Assembly (NCBI RefSeq): GCF_030285625.1
Contig: NZ_CP127294.1
Location: 5,428,501 to 5,492,500 of the forward strand
Direction: 5' to 3'
DNA length: 64,000 bases
Source of the DNA: Amycolatopsis sp. 2-15
GTDB lineage: Bacteria > Actinomycetota > Actinomycetes > Mycobacteriales > Pseudonocardiaceae
Part shown: positions 47,576 through 57,255 of the stretch, piece after piece
Numbering within the stretch: position 1 is the stretch's first letter
Layout: every line of letters begins with the position of its first letter
The notes under the pieces: generated by a model
The model's database searches: none
Told to the model about the DNA's origin: nothing
What the model saw: the letters and a program-made list of their open reading frames with translations, nothing else
Made by a program: the position numbers and the translations under genes

Positions 47576-48361
47576 TCACTCGCCGCGGAACTCGGGACGG
47601 CGCTTGGCGCGGAAGGCGGCCAGGCCTTCGGCGAAGTCCTTGGTGGCGAACAACGAAGACTGTCCGGCCCGCTCCAGCTCGAACGCGCCGTCGAGCTGGG
47701 CCAGCGACGAAGCGGCCAACGCCCGCTTCGTCTGCGCGAACGAAGCCGTGGGGCCCTCGGCGAGCTGCTTGGTGAGGCGCGCGACCTCCGCGTCGAAGTC
47801 GCCGTCCGCGACGACGTGGGAGATCATGCCCCACTCCAGGGCCTGCGGAGCCGGAATCCGCTCGGCCAGCATCGCCATCCGCGCCGCCCGTGCGCGGCCG
47901 ATGGCGGCGGGCACCAGGGCGGTGGAACCGCCGTCGGGCATCAGGCCGACGTTGGCGAACGCCAGCAGGAAGTACGCCGACTCCCGCGCCACGCACAGGT
48001 CCGCGGCCAGCGCGAACGAGCAGCCCACGCCCACGGCCGGGCCGTTCACCGCGGCCACCACCGGCTTCGGGATGTCGCGGAACAGACGGGTGAGCCGGTT
48101 GGCGGCGTCGATCGTGCCGGTGTCCGGGTCGGCCTCGATGTCGCTGCCGGCGAGGTCGGCGCCGGCGCAGAAGGCGCGCCCGGCACCCGTCAGCACGACC
48201 ACCCGCACGCTCGCGTCCGCCAGCGCCTCTTCCACGGCGTCGCCCGCGCGCACGAGCATCGCGGTGGTCACGGCGTTGAGCCGGTCGGGCCGGTCGAACT
48301 CGATGCGCAGCGCGGCACCGTCCTGCTCGATCTTCACTGGCACATCAACTGGCGCGGTCAA
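47576..48361 (-). CDS. Enoyl-CoA hydratase/isomerase family protein (island)
   Basis: 261 residues with crotonase loops: AGRAFCAGADLAGSD, AVNGPAVGVGCSFALAADL and LMPDGGSTALVPAAIGR, and a C-terminal EFRGE end. It should hydrate an enoyl-CoA in beta-oxidation. The probable start is TTG 48361 with AAAGGGG about 6 nt before it, 12 nt after the HpaB-like stop. It belongs to the minus-strand half of the catabolic island (HpaB-like, acyl-CoA dehydrogenase). Confidence 0.88.
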   Translation of the reverse strand: MTAPVDVPVKIEQDGAALRIEFDRPDRLNAVTTAMLVRAGDAVEEALADASVRVVVLTGAGRAFCAGADLAGSDIEADPDTGTIDAANRLTRLFRDIPKPVVAAVNGPAVGVGCSFALAADLCVARESAYFLLAFANVGLMPDGGSTALVPAAIGRARAARMAMLAERIPAPQALEWGMISHVVADGDFDAEVARLTKQLAEGPTASFAQTKRALAASSLAQLDGAFELERAGQSSLFATKDFAEGLAAFRAKRRPEFRGE

Positions 48362-48373
48362 GGAAGGCCCCTT

Positions 48374-49761
48374 TCAGGCGAGTCCGGCGTGGTGGCTGAC
48401 GTACGCTCGGGCGCGCGTCGGATCGTAGGTGCGGGCGATCTGCAGCTTCTCCGCCTCCAGCGAACCTTCCGCGTGCGTGGCGAGCACGGCCTGGTAGCCA
48501 CCGTAGTCGCGAGCGGTGAGGTCGGCGATGAGGTTGAGCAGCCGCAGCCGTGGCTCGGCCGGCACCGCGGCCGCGTAGTACTTCTCCAGCACCGCGCGGA
48601 TCTCCGGGTTCCCCAGTCCTCACCACCGGGGCCGGTGGCGAGCAGACCGCCGGCGAGGTCCATGAGCTTCGCCGCCGCGTCGTGAAAGCCGTGCGCGAAG
48701 GTGTACTTGGCCGTGTTCACCGCGACGGGGTCGGGCTGCTGGATGCCGTCCTGCCCGGGCCGCGACCGCAGCGCGGCCAGCTCCGCGAGCCCGCGCACGG
48801 TCTCGGCGTACGCGATGAGCTGCGTGATCTTGTCCTTCACGTGCCCGGCGCGTGCGATGCCGTTGTACTCGGCGATCAGCGACGCCGAACCCACCAGCAG
48901 GTCGAGCAGCGGCAGCTTGTAGTTGATCGCGGTGAACCGGTGGTAGTCCACGAACGCGATCGCCAGCGGTCCCGCCAGCTCCGGGCGCCGGTTCAGGAAC
49001 ACCCGATCCTTCGGCACCCGCACGTCGTCGAACACCGTGAGGCTTTCGAGCATCTTGTGCTTCGACGACAACGGGAACTCGAACTCGTTGCGTTCACCGG
49101 CGAGGTAGGGCGAGACGTAGATGTTCAGGCCGGGTGTGTCGATGGGGATGGCGAACGACACGGCGTAGTCCGCGTCGTCGGGACCCATCGCGCGCGTCGG
49201 CAGCACGATCAGCTCGTCGGCGTTGGCCGAGTACGACGTGTGGCACTTCGCGCCGCGCACGGTGATCGAGTCGGCGTCCTCGTCGACGATCCGCAGGTAC
49301 AGGTCCGGGTCGGCCTGCTGGTGCGGCGCGAGCGAACGATCGCCCTTCACGTCCGTCTGCGCCACGGCCAGCGCCAGGTCGTCGCGGCACACGCGCTCGT
49401 GGAACGCCTTCGCGCGCTCCAGCTCCTCACCTCCGAGCGTGCGCAGCAGCGCGAACATCGCGTCGCTGCCCACCTCCTTGAGCACGATGATCCCGCCGCC
49501 CAGCCGGGAGACGGTTTCGATCAGCTCACCGCGTGCCCGCAGCTGTTCGGCCGAACGCGGCACGCGGTAGAACGCCGAGTACCCGTCGGCGACGGCCAGC
49601 TCGGGGTGCGACTGCGCGATGTCGAAGCAGTGCGCGGAGTGGTCCACCGCGAGTGTCAGCTCCGGGTGGTCTCCCACGCTGTCCACCCGCTGCCCTCGGT
49701 AGAACACGCGACGGCCGTCGCGCAGCCCGCCCCGGTACTCCTTCGCCGTGCGCAAACCCAT
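48374..49761 (-). pseudogene. 4-hydroxyphenylacetate 3-hydroxylase (HpaB) family flavoprotein, frameshifted
   Basis: The N-terminal 380 residues are of the HpaB family: RTAKEYRGGLRDGRRVFYRGQRV, LAVAQTDVKGDRS, the VRGAKCHTSYSANADELIVLP flavin/acyl-binding part, and ESLTVFDDVRVPKDRVFL. The frame then decays after GPGGEDWGT at 48611-48614, a G run. One base more would continue in the frame ending PEIRAVLEKYYAAAVPAEPR ... SHHAGLA at 48374. Family members oxidise phenols with a reductase or dehydrate CoA thioesters; which applies is not decided. The gene lies between ACAD and ECH genes, suggesting a CoA-linked substrate. Confidence 0.75.
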
Positions 49762-49792
49762 GTGTCGCCAGCCTTCTGTGTCGGTGGGGTGG

Positions 49793-50947
49793 TCAGTTGC
49801 CCGTGGCGAGATCCCGGCCGATGATCTCCTTCATGATCTCGGTGGTACCGCCGTAGATCGTCTGGATGCGGGAGTCCACAAAGGCCCGGGCGACGGGGTA
49901 CTCCAGCATGTAGCCGTAGCCGCCGTGCAGCTGCACACAGCGGTCGACCACGCGCTTCTGCAGCTCGCTGGCCCACCACTTGGCCTTCGCCGCGTCGACC
50001 GCGGTGAGCGTGCCGGCGTTGAGCTCGTGCACGCACGCGTCGAGGTACGCGGCCGTCACGTCGCGTTCGGTGGCGATCTCCGCGAGCACGAAGCGGGTGT
50101 TCTGGAAATCGCCGATCGGCCTGCCGAACGCCTTGCGGCTGAAGCAGTATTCGCGTGTTTCGGCGAACACCGCGTCGACGCTCGCGAGGCTGCCGACGGC
50201 GATCGACATGCGCTCGCGCGGCAGCCGTTCCATCAGGTGAGCGAACCCGCGGCCCTCGGTGCCGAGCAGGTTCGCCACCGGCACGCGCACGTCGGAGAAG
50301 AACAGCTCCGCGGTGTCCTGCGCCTGCAGGCCGACCTTGTCGAGCTTGCGCCCGCGTGTGAAACCCGGGGTGCCGTCCTCGACCACGATCAGGCTGAACC
50401 CGCGCGAACCCGCCGCCGGGTCGGTGCGGGCCACCACGATCACGAAGTCGGCGTTGATGCCGCTGGTGATGAACGTCTTCTGTCCATTGAGGACCCATTC
50501 GCCACCGTCGCGCACGGCCGTGGTGCACACGCCCTGAAGATCGCTGCCCGCGCCCGGCTCGGTCATCGCGATGGCACCGATCAGCTCGCCCGAGGCCATG
50601 CCCGGCAGCCACTTCCGGCGCTGCTCGTCGGTGCCCAGGTCCTGCACGTACGGGATGATGATGTCGTCCTGCAGCCCGAAACTCGAGTGCAGCGACGCCG
50701 CCCCGACCCGCGCCAGCTCCTCGGCCACGACCACGCGGTAGCGGTAGTCCGGCTGCCCGGCGCCGCCGTGCTCCTCCGGCACGGCCAGCCCGATCACGCC
50801 CTGCTTGCCGGCGGCGCGCCAGACCTCGCGGTCGATCAGCCGGTCGGCGTCCCAGCGCTCGAGGTTCGGCACGACCTCGCGCGCGGTGAACTCCCGGACC
50901 AGTTCGCGGTAGGCCTCGTGGTCGGCGGTGAAGAGCTGGCGTTGCAC
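49793..50947 (-). CDS. Acyl-CoA dehydrogenase
   Basis: 384 residues: N-terminal helical domain, flavin loop IAMTEPGAGSDLQGVCTTAV (here with the family's MTEPGAGSDL), WVLNGQKTFITSG, and the C-terminal CVQLHGGYGYMLEYPVARAF, then IYGGTTEIM. The YGGT reading at the MCAD catalytic-Glu position points to the type with the base elsewhere. It introduces the 2,3 double bond in an acyl-CoA. GTG start at 50947. Its 5' region has a TAACGATCGTTA palindrome. Confidence 0.92.
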   Translation of the reverse strand: MQRQLFTADHEAYRELVREFTAREVVPNLERWDADRLIDREVWRAAGKQGVIGLAVPEEHGGAGQPDYRYRVVVAEELARVGAASLHSSFGLQDDIIIPYVQDLGTDEQRRKWLPGMASGELIGAIAMTEPGAGSDLQGVCTTAVRDGGEWVLNGQKTFITSGINADFVIVVARTDPAAGSRGFSLIVVEDGTPGFTRGRKLDKVGLQAQDTAELFFSDVRVPVANLLGTEGRGFAHLMERLPRERMSIAVGSLASVDAVFAETREYCFSRKAFGRPIGDFQNTRFVLAEIATERDVTAAYLDACVHELNAGTLTAVDAAKAKWWASELQKRVVDRCVQLHGGYGYMLEYPVARAFVDSRIQTIYGGTTEIMKEIIGRDLATGN

Positions 50948-50975
50948 GGTGCCCCCTGCGTCGTCGGAAGTTATC

Positions 50976-50987
50976 TAACGATCGTTA
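50976..50987. promoter_or_regulatory. TetR-type operator, copy 1 of the island motif
   Basis: TAACGATCGTTA, a perfect 12-bp palindrome, 29 bp upstream of the acyl-CoA dehydrogenase start. The same motif recurs at 51030-51041 and 54309-54320. Confidence 0.65.
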
Positions 50988-51029
50988 AACACGCCCGTCG
51001 CTGTCAAGAGACCAGGGTCACTGTATATC

Positions 51030-52064
<1,035 letters not shown>

Positions 52065-52075
52065 GGAGGACACGG

Positions 52076-52831
52076 ATGGACATCGCGAACACGGTCGCGC
52101 TCGTGACCGGCGGGGCGTCGGGGCTGGGCCTGGCCACCGCGAAGGAGCTGCACAAGCGCGGCGCGAAGGTCGTCGTGGTCGATCTGCCCACTTCGGACGG
52201 TGCCGCGGTCGCCGCGGAGCTGGCCGGCGTGTTCGCCCCGGCCGACGTGACGAGCGAGGCCGACGTGCGGGCCGCCGTCGACGCCGCCGCGTCGCTGGGC
52301 GACCTGCGGGTGGTCGTGAACTGCGCGGGCATCGGCAACGCGGTGAAGACCGTCGGGAAGAAGGGCGCGTTCCCGCTGGACGCGTTCACGAAGGTGGTGT
52401 CGGTCAACCTGATCGGCACGTTCAACGTGCTCCGGCTGGCCGCCGAACGGGTGGCGCAGACCGAGCCGGTGGACGAGGAACGCGGTGTCATCGTGAACAC
52501 CGCGTCCGTCGCGGCGTTCGACGGTCAGGTCGGGCAGGCCGCGTACTCGGCGTCGAAGGGCGGCATCGTCGGCATGACCCTGCCGATCGCCCGCGACCTG
52601 GCGAGCCTCAAGATCCGCGTGATGACCATCGCGCCGGGGCTGTTCCGCACGCCGCTGTTCGCCACATTGCCCGACGAGGCCATCGATTCGCTCGGTGCGC
52701 AGGTGCCGCACCCGTCCCGGCTGGGTGATCCGGCGGAGTACGCGGCGTTGGCCTGTCACATCGTGGAGAACCCGATGCTCAACGGCGAGACCATCCGGCT
52801 CGACGGCGCCATCCGCATGGCCCCGCGCTGA
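52076..52831 (+). CDS. SDR family oxidoreductase (3-hydroxyacyl-CoA dehydrogenase type 2-like)
   Basis: 251 residues. NAD binding is given by [10 protein letters not shown] and [14 protein letters not shown], the catalytic Ser and YSASKG follow. The [10 protein letters not shown] and C-terminal [14 protein letters not shown] blocks resemble type 2 3-hydroxyacyl-CoA dehydrogenases, so it probably oxidises the 3-hydroxyacyl-CoA made by the hydratase. GAGGAGGA lies 5 nt before ATG, 12 nt after the upstream stop. Confidence 0.9.
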   Translation: MDIANTVALVTGGASGLGLATAKELHKRGAKVVVVDLPTSDGAAVAAELAGVFAPADVTSEADVRAAVDAAASLGDLRVVVNCAGIGNAVKTVGKKGAFPLDAFTKVVSVNLIGTFNVLRLAAERVAQTEPVDEERGVIVNTASVAAFDGQVGQAAYSASKGGIVGMTLPIARDLASLKIRVMTIAPGLFRTPLFATLPDEAIDSLGAQVPHPSRLGDPAEYAALACHIVENPMLNGETIRLDGAIRMAPR

Positions 52832-52874
52832 GCCTAGACTCGGCGGGGAAGCTTCCGGACTCGATGGGTGGAAC

Positions 52875-53552
52875 ATGGTGCGTGCGCGGGAGGCGGTGGC
52901 CTCTACTCCGGCGGCCTCTGCCTCGGTCTCGATCGAGCTCGAGCCGGGGTCCGACTGGCGGCACTACGACGAGCTGGAGCTGACGCCCCTGCTCGCCGCC
53001 GCGCTCGACGCGTTCTACGAGCACGGTTTCCACGGCACCTCGGTGCGCGACATCGTCCGCCGGGTCGGGCAGACCGTGCCCTCGCTGTACTACCACCACG
53101 ACAGCAAGGAAGGCGCCTTCGCCGCGTTGCTCGACCTGGGCACCGGCGAAGCCGTCAGCCGCGTCAACGCGGCGGCGGCCGACGCGGCCGGCCCGCGTGA
53201 GCAGCTGGTCAACGTCGTCGAGGCCGTGGTGCTGCACATGACGCACCGCACGCGGCTGGCGGCGCTGGACCTCGAGCTGCGGCACCTCTCCCCGGACTCG
53301 CGCAAGCGCTACGCCGCGCGCCGCAAGGAGATCGAGACCGTCCTGACCGGGATCATCGAGGACGGCGCGCGCGAGGGGGTGTTCACCGTGGCCCACCCCG
53401 AGGAGACCGTGCGGGCCGTGCTGGGCATGTGCCAGTCGATCGCGCGCTGGTACCAGCCCGGTGGCCCGCTGAAGCCCGAAGCGCTCGCCGAGCGGTACGT
53501 GGACCTCGTGCTGCGCACGGTCGGCGCGCGGCCGGTGAAGCGCAAGCGCTGA
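52875..53552 (+). CDS. TetR family transcriptional regulator (island, copy A)
   Basis: 225 residues with a 25-residue Ala/Ser-rich N-terminal extension, then a TetR HTH (AALDAFYEHGFHGTSVRDIV, RRVGQTVPSLYYHHDSKEG) and a C-terminal ligand domain (LAALDLELRHLSPDSRKRYA). The TetR-C fold resembles regulators of fatty-acid or sterol catabolism. It is the third gene of the flavin oxidoreductase-SDR operon. Candidate for the repressor that binds TAACGANCGYTA sites, with autoregulation through the site at 51030. Confidence 0.85.
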   Translation: MVRAREAVASTPAASASVSIELEPGSDWRHYDELELTPLLAAALDAFYEHGFHGTSVRDIVRRVGQTVPSLYYHHDSKEGAFAALLDLGTGEAVSRVNAAAADAAGPREQLVNVVEAVVLHMTHRTRLAALDLELRHLSPDSRKRYAARRKEIETVLTGIIEDGAREGVFTVAHPEETVRAVLGMCQSIARWYQPGGPLKPEALAERYVDLVLRTVGARPVKRKR

Positions 53553-53558
53553 GGCGCG

Positions 53559-54197
53559 TCACGGACGCGGCGCCGGCTCCAGGTACAGGGTGCGCCAGAT
53601 GACCTCGGTCATGGAGTCGGCCAGCGCGTCGTCCTCGGACTCCGGGGTGAAGCGCAGCGTCTGGTGGCACGTGCGCTCGACCATCCACGTGAGCGCGGAA
53701 GCCGTGGCGCGCACCGGCATCGGGGTGATCGTGCCCGCGGCCTGACCCCGTTCGATGATCGCCGCGATGGCGTCGACGAGGCCCTCCATGATGCCGCGGT
53801 AGAGCTCGTCGACCTCGGAGTCGTAGGCCGCCATCTCGATCACCGCGTAGAGCACCGAACGGTGGTTGCGGTAGCGAGCGATGATCTCCGTGACCGACGC
53901 CCGCAGGTCCTCCGGGTCGCGCGCGTCGGCGCTGTTCCACCAGCGTTGCGCGGCTTCGGTGAGGTCGGCGAACACGTGCTGCGCGAACAGCCGCAGCAGC
54001 TGGCCCTTGTCCTCGAAGTAGACGTAGAAGGTGGCGCGCGAGATGCCGCCTTCGGACGCCAGGCGGTCGACGCTCAGCTCGGTGAACGTGAGTCCCTCGC
54101 CCATGAGGCGCTCGGTCGCCTCCAGCAACTGGCGGCTGAGCGTCTCCCGGCGCTGCTGCTTGCGAGCAGTCTGGGGCTTGCGGGTCACCGACGGCAT
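53559..54197 (-). CDS. TetR family transcriptional regulator (island, copy B)
   Basis: 212 residues: a basic N terminus (TRKPQTARKQQRRETL), TetR HTH (LLEATERLMGEGLTFTELSV, LASEGGISRATFYVYFEDKG) and a C-terminal domain with WMVERTCHQTLRF. GGAGG lies 8 nt upstream of ATG. It is divergent from the acyl-CoA ligase operon and converges on copy A (6 nt between stops). The palindrome AGACATACTGTCT in the divergent region is a candidate site for it. Confidence 0.88.
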   Translation of the reverse strand: MPSVTRKPQTARKQQRRETLSRQLLEATERLMGEGLTFTELSVDRLASEGGISRATFYVYFEDKGQLLRLFAQHVFADLTEAAQRWWNSADARDPEDLRASVTEIIARYRNHRSVLYAVIEMAAYDSEVDELYRGIMEGLVDAIAAIIERGQAAGTITPMPVRATASALTWMVERTCHQTLRFTPESEDDALADSMTEVIWRTLYLEPAPRP

Positions 54198-54262
54198 CCA
54201 GCCTCCTTGTCCTCGCAGTCACCCTACCGGCTCGGCGCTCGAATTGACTGGACAGAGAATCT

Positions 54263-54275
54263 AGACATACTGTCT
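54263..54275. promoter_or_regulatory. Inverted repeat operator between TetR copy B and the ligase operon
   Basis: AGACA and TGTCT arms around TAC at 54263-54275, immediately upstream of and touching the -35 box TTGACA. A candidate site for TetR copy B. Confidence 0.45.
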
Positions 54276-54303
54276 TGACAACATGTGAGCTGGACCATAC
54301 GCT
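54275..54303 (+). promoter_or_regulatory. Promoter of the acyl-CoA ligase - P450 operon
   Basis: TTGACA at 54275-54280, a 17-bp spacer, TACGCT at 54298-54303. Transcription should start near 54310, inside the third TAACGA motif, with a leader of about 100 nt to the ATG at 54409. Confidence 0.65.
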
Positions 54304-54308
54304 CAACT

Positions 54309-54320
54309 TAACGAACGCTA
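54309..54320. promoter_or_regulatory. TetR-type operator, copy 3 of the island motif
   Basis: TAACGAACGCTA, matching 10-11 of the 12 positions of the 50976 and 51030 sites. It overlaps the predicted transcription start of the ligase operon, a classic repression position. Confidence 0.6.
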
Positions 54321-54408
54321 GATAGCTCTCCCGAGGTCACAGCCGACCGTTCGGGCGCCCGCGGCGCACCGGTCGGCTCCCCGTCCGGTTCCCCTGCCAG
54401 GAGCGCCC

Positions 54409-55920
54409 ATGTACCCCGGTGTTCACGCCGAGCAGTTCCCCGACAAGCCCGCCGTCGTCGTGGCGGGCGGCGAGGTGCTCACGTACGGGCAGCTGGAGGA
54501 GCGTTCGGCGCGGCTGGCGCGCTACCTGCACGACGCGGGGCTGCGCCGCGGCGACCACATCGCGCTCCTTTCGGGAAATGACCCGAAAGTGTTCGAGGTC
54601 TACTGGGCCGCGCTGCGCTCGGGTCTCTACATCACGGCCGTGAACCGGCACCTTTCGCCGGCCGAGGTCGCCTACATCGTCGACGACTGCGGTGCGGAGG
54701 CGCTGATCGTGTCCGCCGGGCTCGCCGCCGTGGCCGAGGCCGTGGTCGGGGACACGCCGAAGGTGCGCATCCGCCTGGCGTACCGGGGAAGCGTGCCCGG
54801 CCACGAGTCCTATGAGGACGCGCTGGCGGGCACGTCGGCCGAGCCGCTGCCGGAGCAGCCGCGCGGTATGGACATGCTCTACTCTTCCGGCACCACCGGC
54901 CGGCCGAAGGGGATCAAGCCGCCGCTGCCCGAGCGCCGGGTCGACGAGCCGGGCGACGTCTACACCGCGGTTTTCGGGACCCTGTACGGGTTCGGCCCCG
55001 ACACGGTCTACCTCTCGCCCGCGCCGGTCTACCACGCGGCGCCGCTGCGCTTCGGCGGTGTGGTGCAGGCGCTGGGCGGCACGGTGGTGCTGATGGAGAA
55101 GTTCGACGCGGAGCAAGCGCTTTCTGCGATCGAGACCCACCACGTGACGCACAGCCAGTGGGTACCGACGATGTTCGTCCGCATGCTCAAGCTCCCCGAG
55201 GCCACGCGCGCGAGGTACGACCTGTCGAGCCAGCGCGTGGCCGTCCACGCCGCGGCGCCGTGCCCGGTCGACGTCAAGCGGGCCATGATCGACTGGTGGG
55301 GCCCGGTCCTGCACGAGTACTACTCGTCCACCGAGGGCAGCGGCATCACGTTCATCGACAGCGAGCAGTGGCTGCGCAAGCCCGGCTCGGTCGGGCCCGC
55401 CGGCGTCGGCGTGATCCGCATCTGCGGCGAGGACGGCGAAGAGCTGCCGGCGGGCGGCATCGGCACCGTCTACTTCGAACGCGACGCGCTGCCGTTCGCC
55501 TACCACAACGACCCGGGCAAGACCGCCAAGGCGCAGCACCCGGCGCACCCGACGTGGACCACCACCGGCGACGTCGGGTACGTCGACGAGGACGGTTTCC
55601 TGTTCCTCACCGACCGCAAGGCCTTCATGATCATCTCCGGCGGGGTGAACATCTACCCGCAGGAGATCGAGAACGCGCTGACGCTGCACCCGAAAGTGCT
55701 CGACGTCGCCGTGGTCGGCGTGCCCGACCCGGAGATGGGCGAGGCGGTGCAGGCGTTCGTCGAACCCGCGGGCGAGGCGGGGCCCGGCCTCGGCGACGAG
55801 CTGCGCGAATACCTGCGCGAGCGCATCGCGCACTACAAGGTCCCCCGGGCGTTCACCTTCGTGGACCGGCTGCCCCGCACTCCCACCGGGAAGCTCGTCA
55901 AGGGCGAGCTCACCCGCTGA
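54409..55920 (+). CDS. Acyl-CoA synthetase (AMP-dependent ligase, FadD-like)
   Basis: 503 residues of the adenylate-forming family: P-loop LYSSGTTGRPKGIK at about 163, YYSSTEGSG, TGDVGYVDEDGFLFLTDR with the hinge, and C-terminal PRTPTGKLVKGELTR containing the catalytic Lys. It activates a carboxylic acid to its CoA thioester. The binding pocket is not diagnostic. CAGGAG precedes ATG by 6 nt. First gene of the seven-gene oxidation operon. Confidence 0.93.
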   Translation: MYPGVHAEQFPDKPAVVVAGGEVLTYGQLEERSARLARYLHDAGLRRGDHIALLSGNDPKVFEVYWAALRSGLYITAVNRHLSPAEVAYIVDDCGAEALIVSAGLAAVAEAVVGDTPKVRIRLAYRGSVPGHESYEDALAGTSAEPLPEQPRGMDMLYSSGTTGRPKGIKPPLPERRVDEPGDVYTAVFGTLYGFGPDTVYLSPAPVYHAAPLRFGGVVQALGGTVVLMEKFDAEQALSAIETHHVTHSQWVPTMFVRMLKLPEATRARYDLSSQRVAVHAAAPCPVDVKRAMIDWWGPVLHEYYSSTEGSGITFIDSEQWLRKPGSVGPAGVGVIRICGEDGEELPAGGIGTVYFERDALPFAYHNDPGKTAKAQHPAHPTWTTTGDVGYVDEDGFLFLTDRKAFMIISGGVNIYPQEIENALTLHPKVLDVAVVGVPDPEMGEAVQAFVEPAGEAGPGLGDELREYLRERIAHYKVPRAFTFVDRLPRTPTGKLVKGELTR

Positions 55921-55955
55921 CCGACCACTTCGGACCCACCAGGAGCGAGAAGATC

Positions 55956-57059
55956 ATGCAGATCAAGGCCGCGGTGCTGCGCGCCGCCGACGGGCCCTAC
56001 CGGATCGAGGACGTCGAGCTGCCCGCGCCGGGCGCGGGCCAGGTGCTGGTGCGCATCGCCGGCGCCGGGCTGTGCCACACGGACCTGCTGCCGCGCGCGC
56101 CCGGGTTCCTGGCCGCGCCGCCGATCATCACCGGACACGAGGGTTCGGGTGTCGTCGAGGCCGTGGGCGCCGACGTCACGAGCCTGGCGCCGGGTGACCA
56201 CGTGGTGCTGTCGTTCGACTTCTGCGGCCACTGCGCCAACTGCGTCGCCGGGCACCCGTCGTACTGCGAGACGTTCTTCCCGCGCAACCTCACCGGCCAC
56301 GACCCGGACGGCGAGCAGCCGGTGCTCGACGCCGCCGGTGAAGCCGTGGCGGCCCGGTGGTTCGGGCAGTCGTCGTTCGCCTCGCACTCGGTCGTCGCGG
56401 CGCGCAACGCAGTAAAGGTCGATCCGGAGCTGCCGCTGGAGCTGCTCGGCCCGCTCGGCTGCGGCATCCAGACCGGCGCGGCGTCGGTGTTCAGCGCGCT
56501 CGGCGTGGAGCCCGGCACGAGTTTCGTCGTGTTCGGCGCGGGCGGCGTGGGCCTGTCCGCGGTGATGGCGGCGCGGGTGGCCGGTGCTGCGCGGATCGTC
56601 GCCGTGGACCTCAACCCGCGCCGGCTGGAGCTGGCGAAGGAGCTCGGTGCCACGCACACCGTCGACGGCGCCGCGGCCGACCTGGTCGAGCAGCTGCTGG
56701 CGGCCACGGGCGGCGCTCAGTACACCTTGGACACCACCGGCGTGCCCTCGGTGATCACCACGGCGATCGCGGTGCTGCGCCCTACCGGAACCTGCGGGCT
56801 CGTCGGCGTGCAGCAGGGCGACCTGGTGCTCGACCCGACGGCGCTCGCCGTGGGCCGCAACGTGATGGGAATCCTCGAAGGCGACGCCGTGCCGCAGGTG
56901 ATGATCCCGCGGCTGATCGAGCTGTGGCGCCAGGGCCGGTTCCCGTTCGACCGGCTGGTGGAGACGTTCCCGTTCGAGGAGATCAACGAAGCCGAGCAGG
57001 CAAGCCTGAAGGGCGAGGTCGTGAAGCCCGTCCTGGTTCCCTCCGCGCGGAAGGAGTGA
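55956..57059 (+). CDS. Zinc-dependent alcohol dehydrogenase (class III-like)
   Basis: 367 residues. Catalytic zinc ligands: Cys in GAGLCHTD, His in TGHEGSG and Cys in LGCGIQTG; the structural zinc loop is FCGHCANCVAGHPSYC. The coenzyme fold GAGGVGLSAV is clear. The family includes aryl- and branched-alcohol dehydrogenases and should oxidise the alcohol made by the P450. AGGAG upstream of ATG; 4 nt between its stop and the ferredoxin start. Confidence 0.93.
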   Translation: MQIKAAVLRAADGPYRIEDVELPAPGAGQVLVRIAGAGLCHTDLLPRAPGFLAAPPIITGHEGSGVVEAVGADVTSLAPGDHVVLSFDFCGHCANCVAGHPSYCETFFPRNLTGHDPDGEQPVLDAAGEAVAARWFGQSSFASHSVVAARNAVKVDPELPLELLGPLGCGIQTGAASVFSALGVEPGTSFVVFGAGGVGLSAVMAARVAGAARIVAVDLNPRRLELAKELGATHTVDGAAADLVEQLLAATGGAQYTLDTTGVPSVITTAIAVLRPTGTCGLVGVQQGDLVLDPTALAVGRNVMGILEGDAVPQVMIPRLIELWRQGRFPFDRLVETFPFEEINEAEQASLKGEVVKPVLVPSARKE

Positions 57060-57063
57060 GCAC

Positions 57064-57255
57064 GTGAAGATCGTCGTGGACCGCGCCCGCTGCACCGGGC
57101 TGGGCATCTGCGAGTCGTTCGCGCCCGAGGTGTTCGAGGTGGACGACAACGGTGACCTGGTCCTGTCGTCCGAGACCGTGCCCGACGGGCTGGAGTCCGA
57201 AGTGGAGCAAGCGGTGACGGGCTGCCCGACCGAGGCCCTGAGGCTTGAGCAGTGA
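57064..57255 (+). CDS. Ferredoxin, [3Fe-4S] type for P450
   Basis: 63 residues. Cys10, Cys16 and Cys54 (CTGLGIC ... CPTEAL) ligate the cluster; the position between the first two cysteines that would hold a fourth is Leu13, the sign of a 3Fe-4S P450 partner. It transfers electrons to the P450 three genes on. GTG start with GGAG upstream; its stop overlaps the reductase start (GTGA). Confidence 0.93.
   Translation: MKIVVDRARCTGLGICESFAPEVFEVDDNGDLVLSSETVPDGLESEVEQAVTGCPTEALRLEQ

Noticed and set aside
54337..55833. Minus-strand frame of about 500 codons opposite the acyl-CoA ligase
   Set aside because: The ligase shows all family motifs on the plus strand; the opposite frame is His/Arg/Val-rich without motifs.
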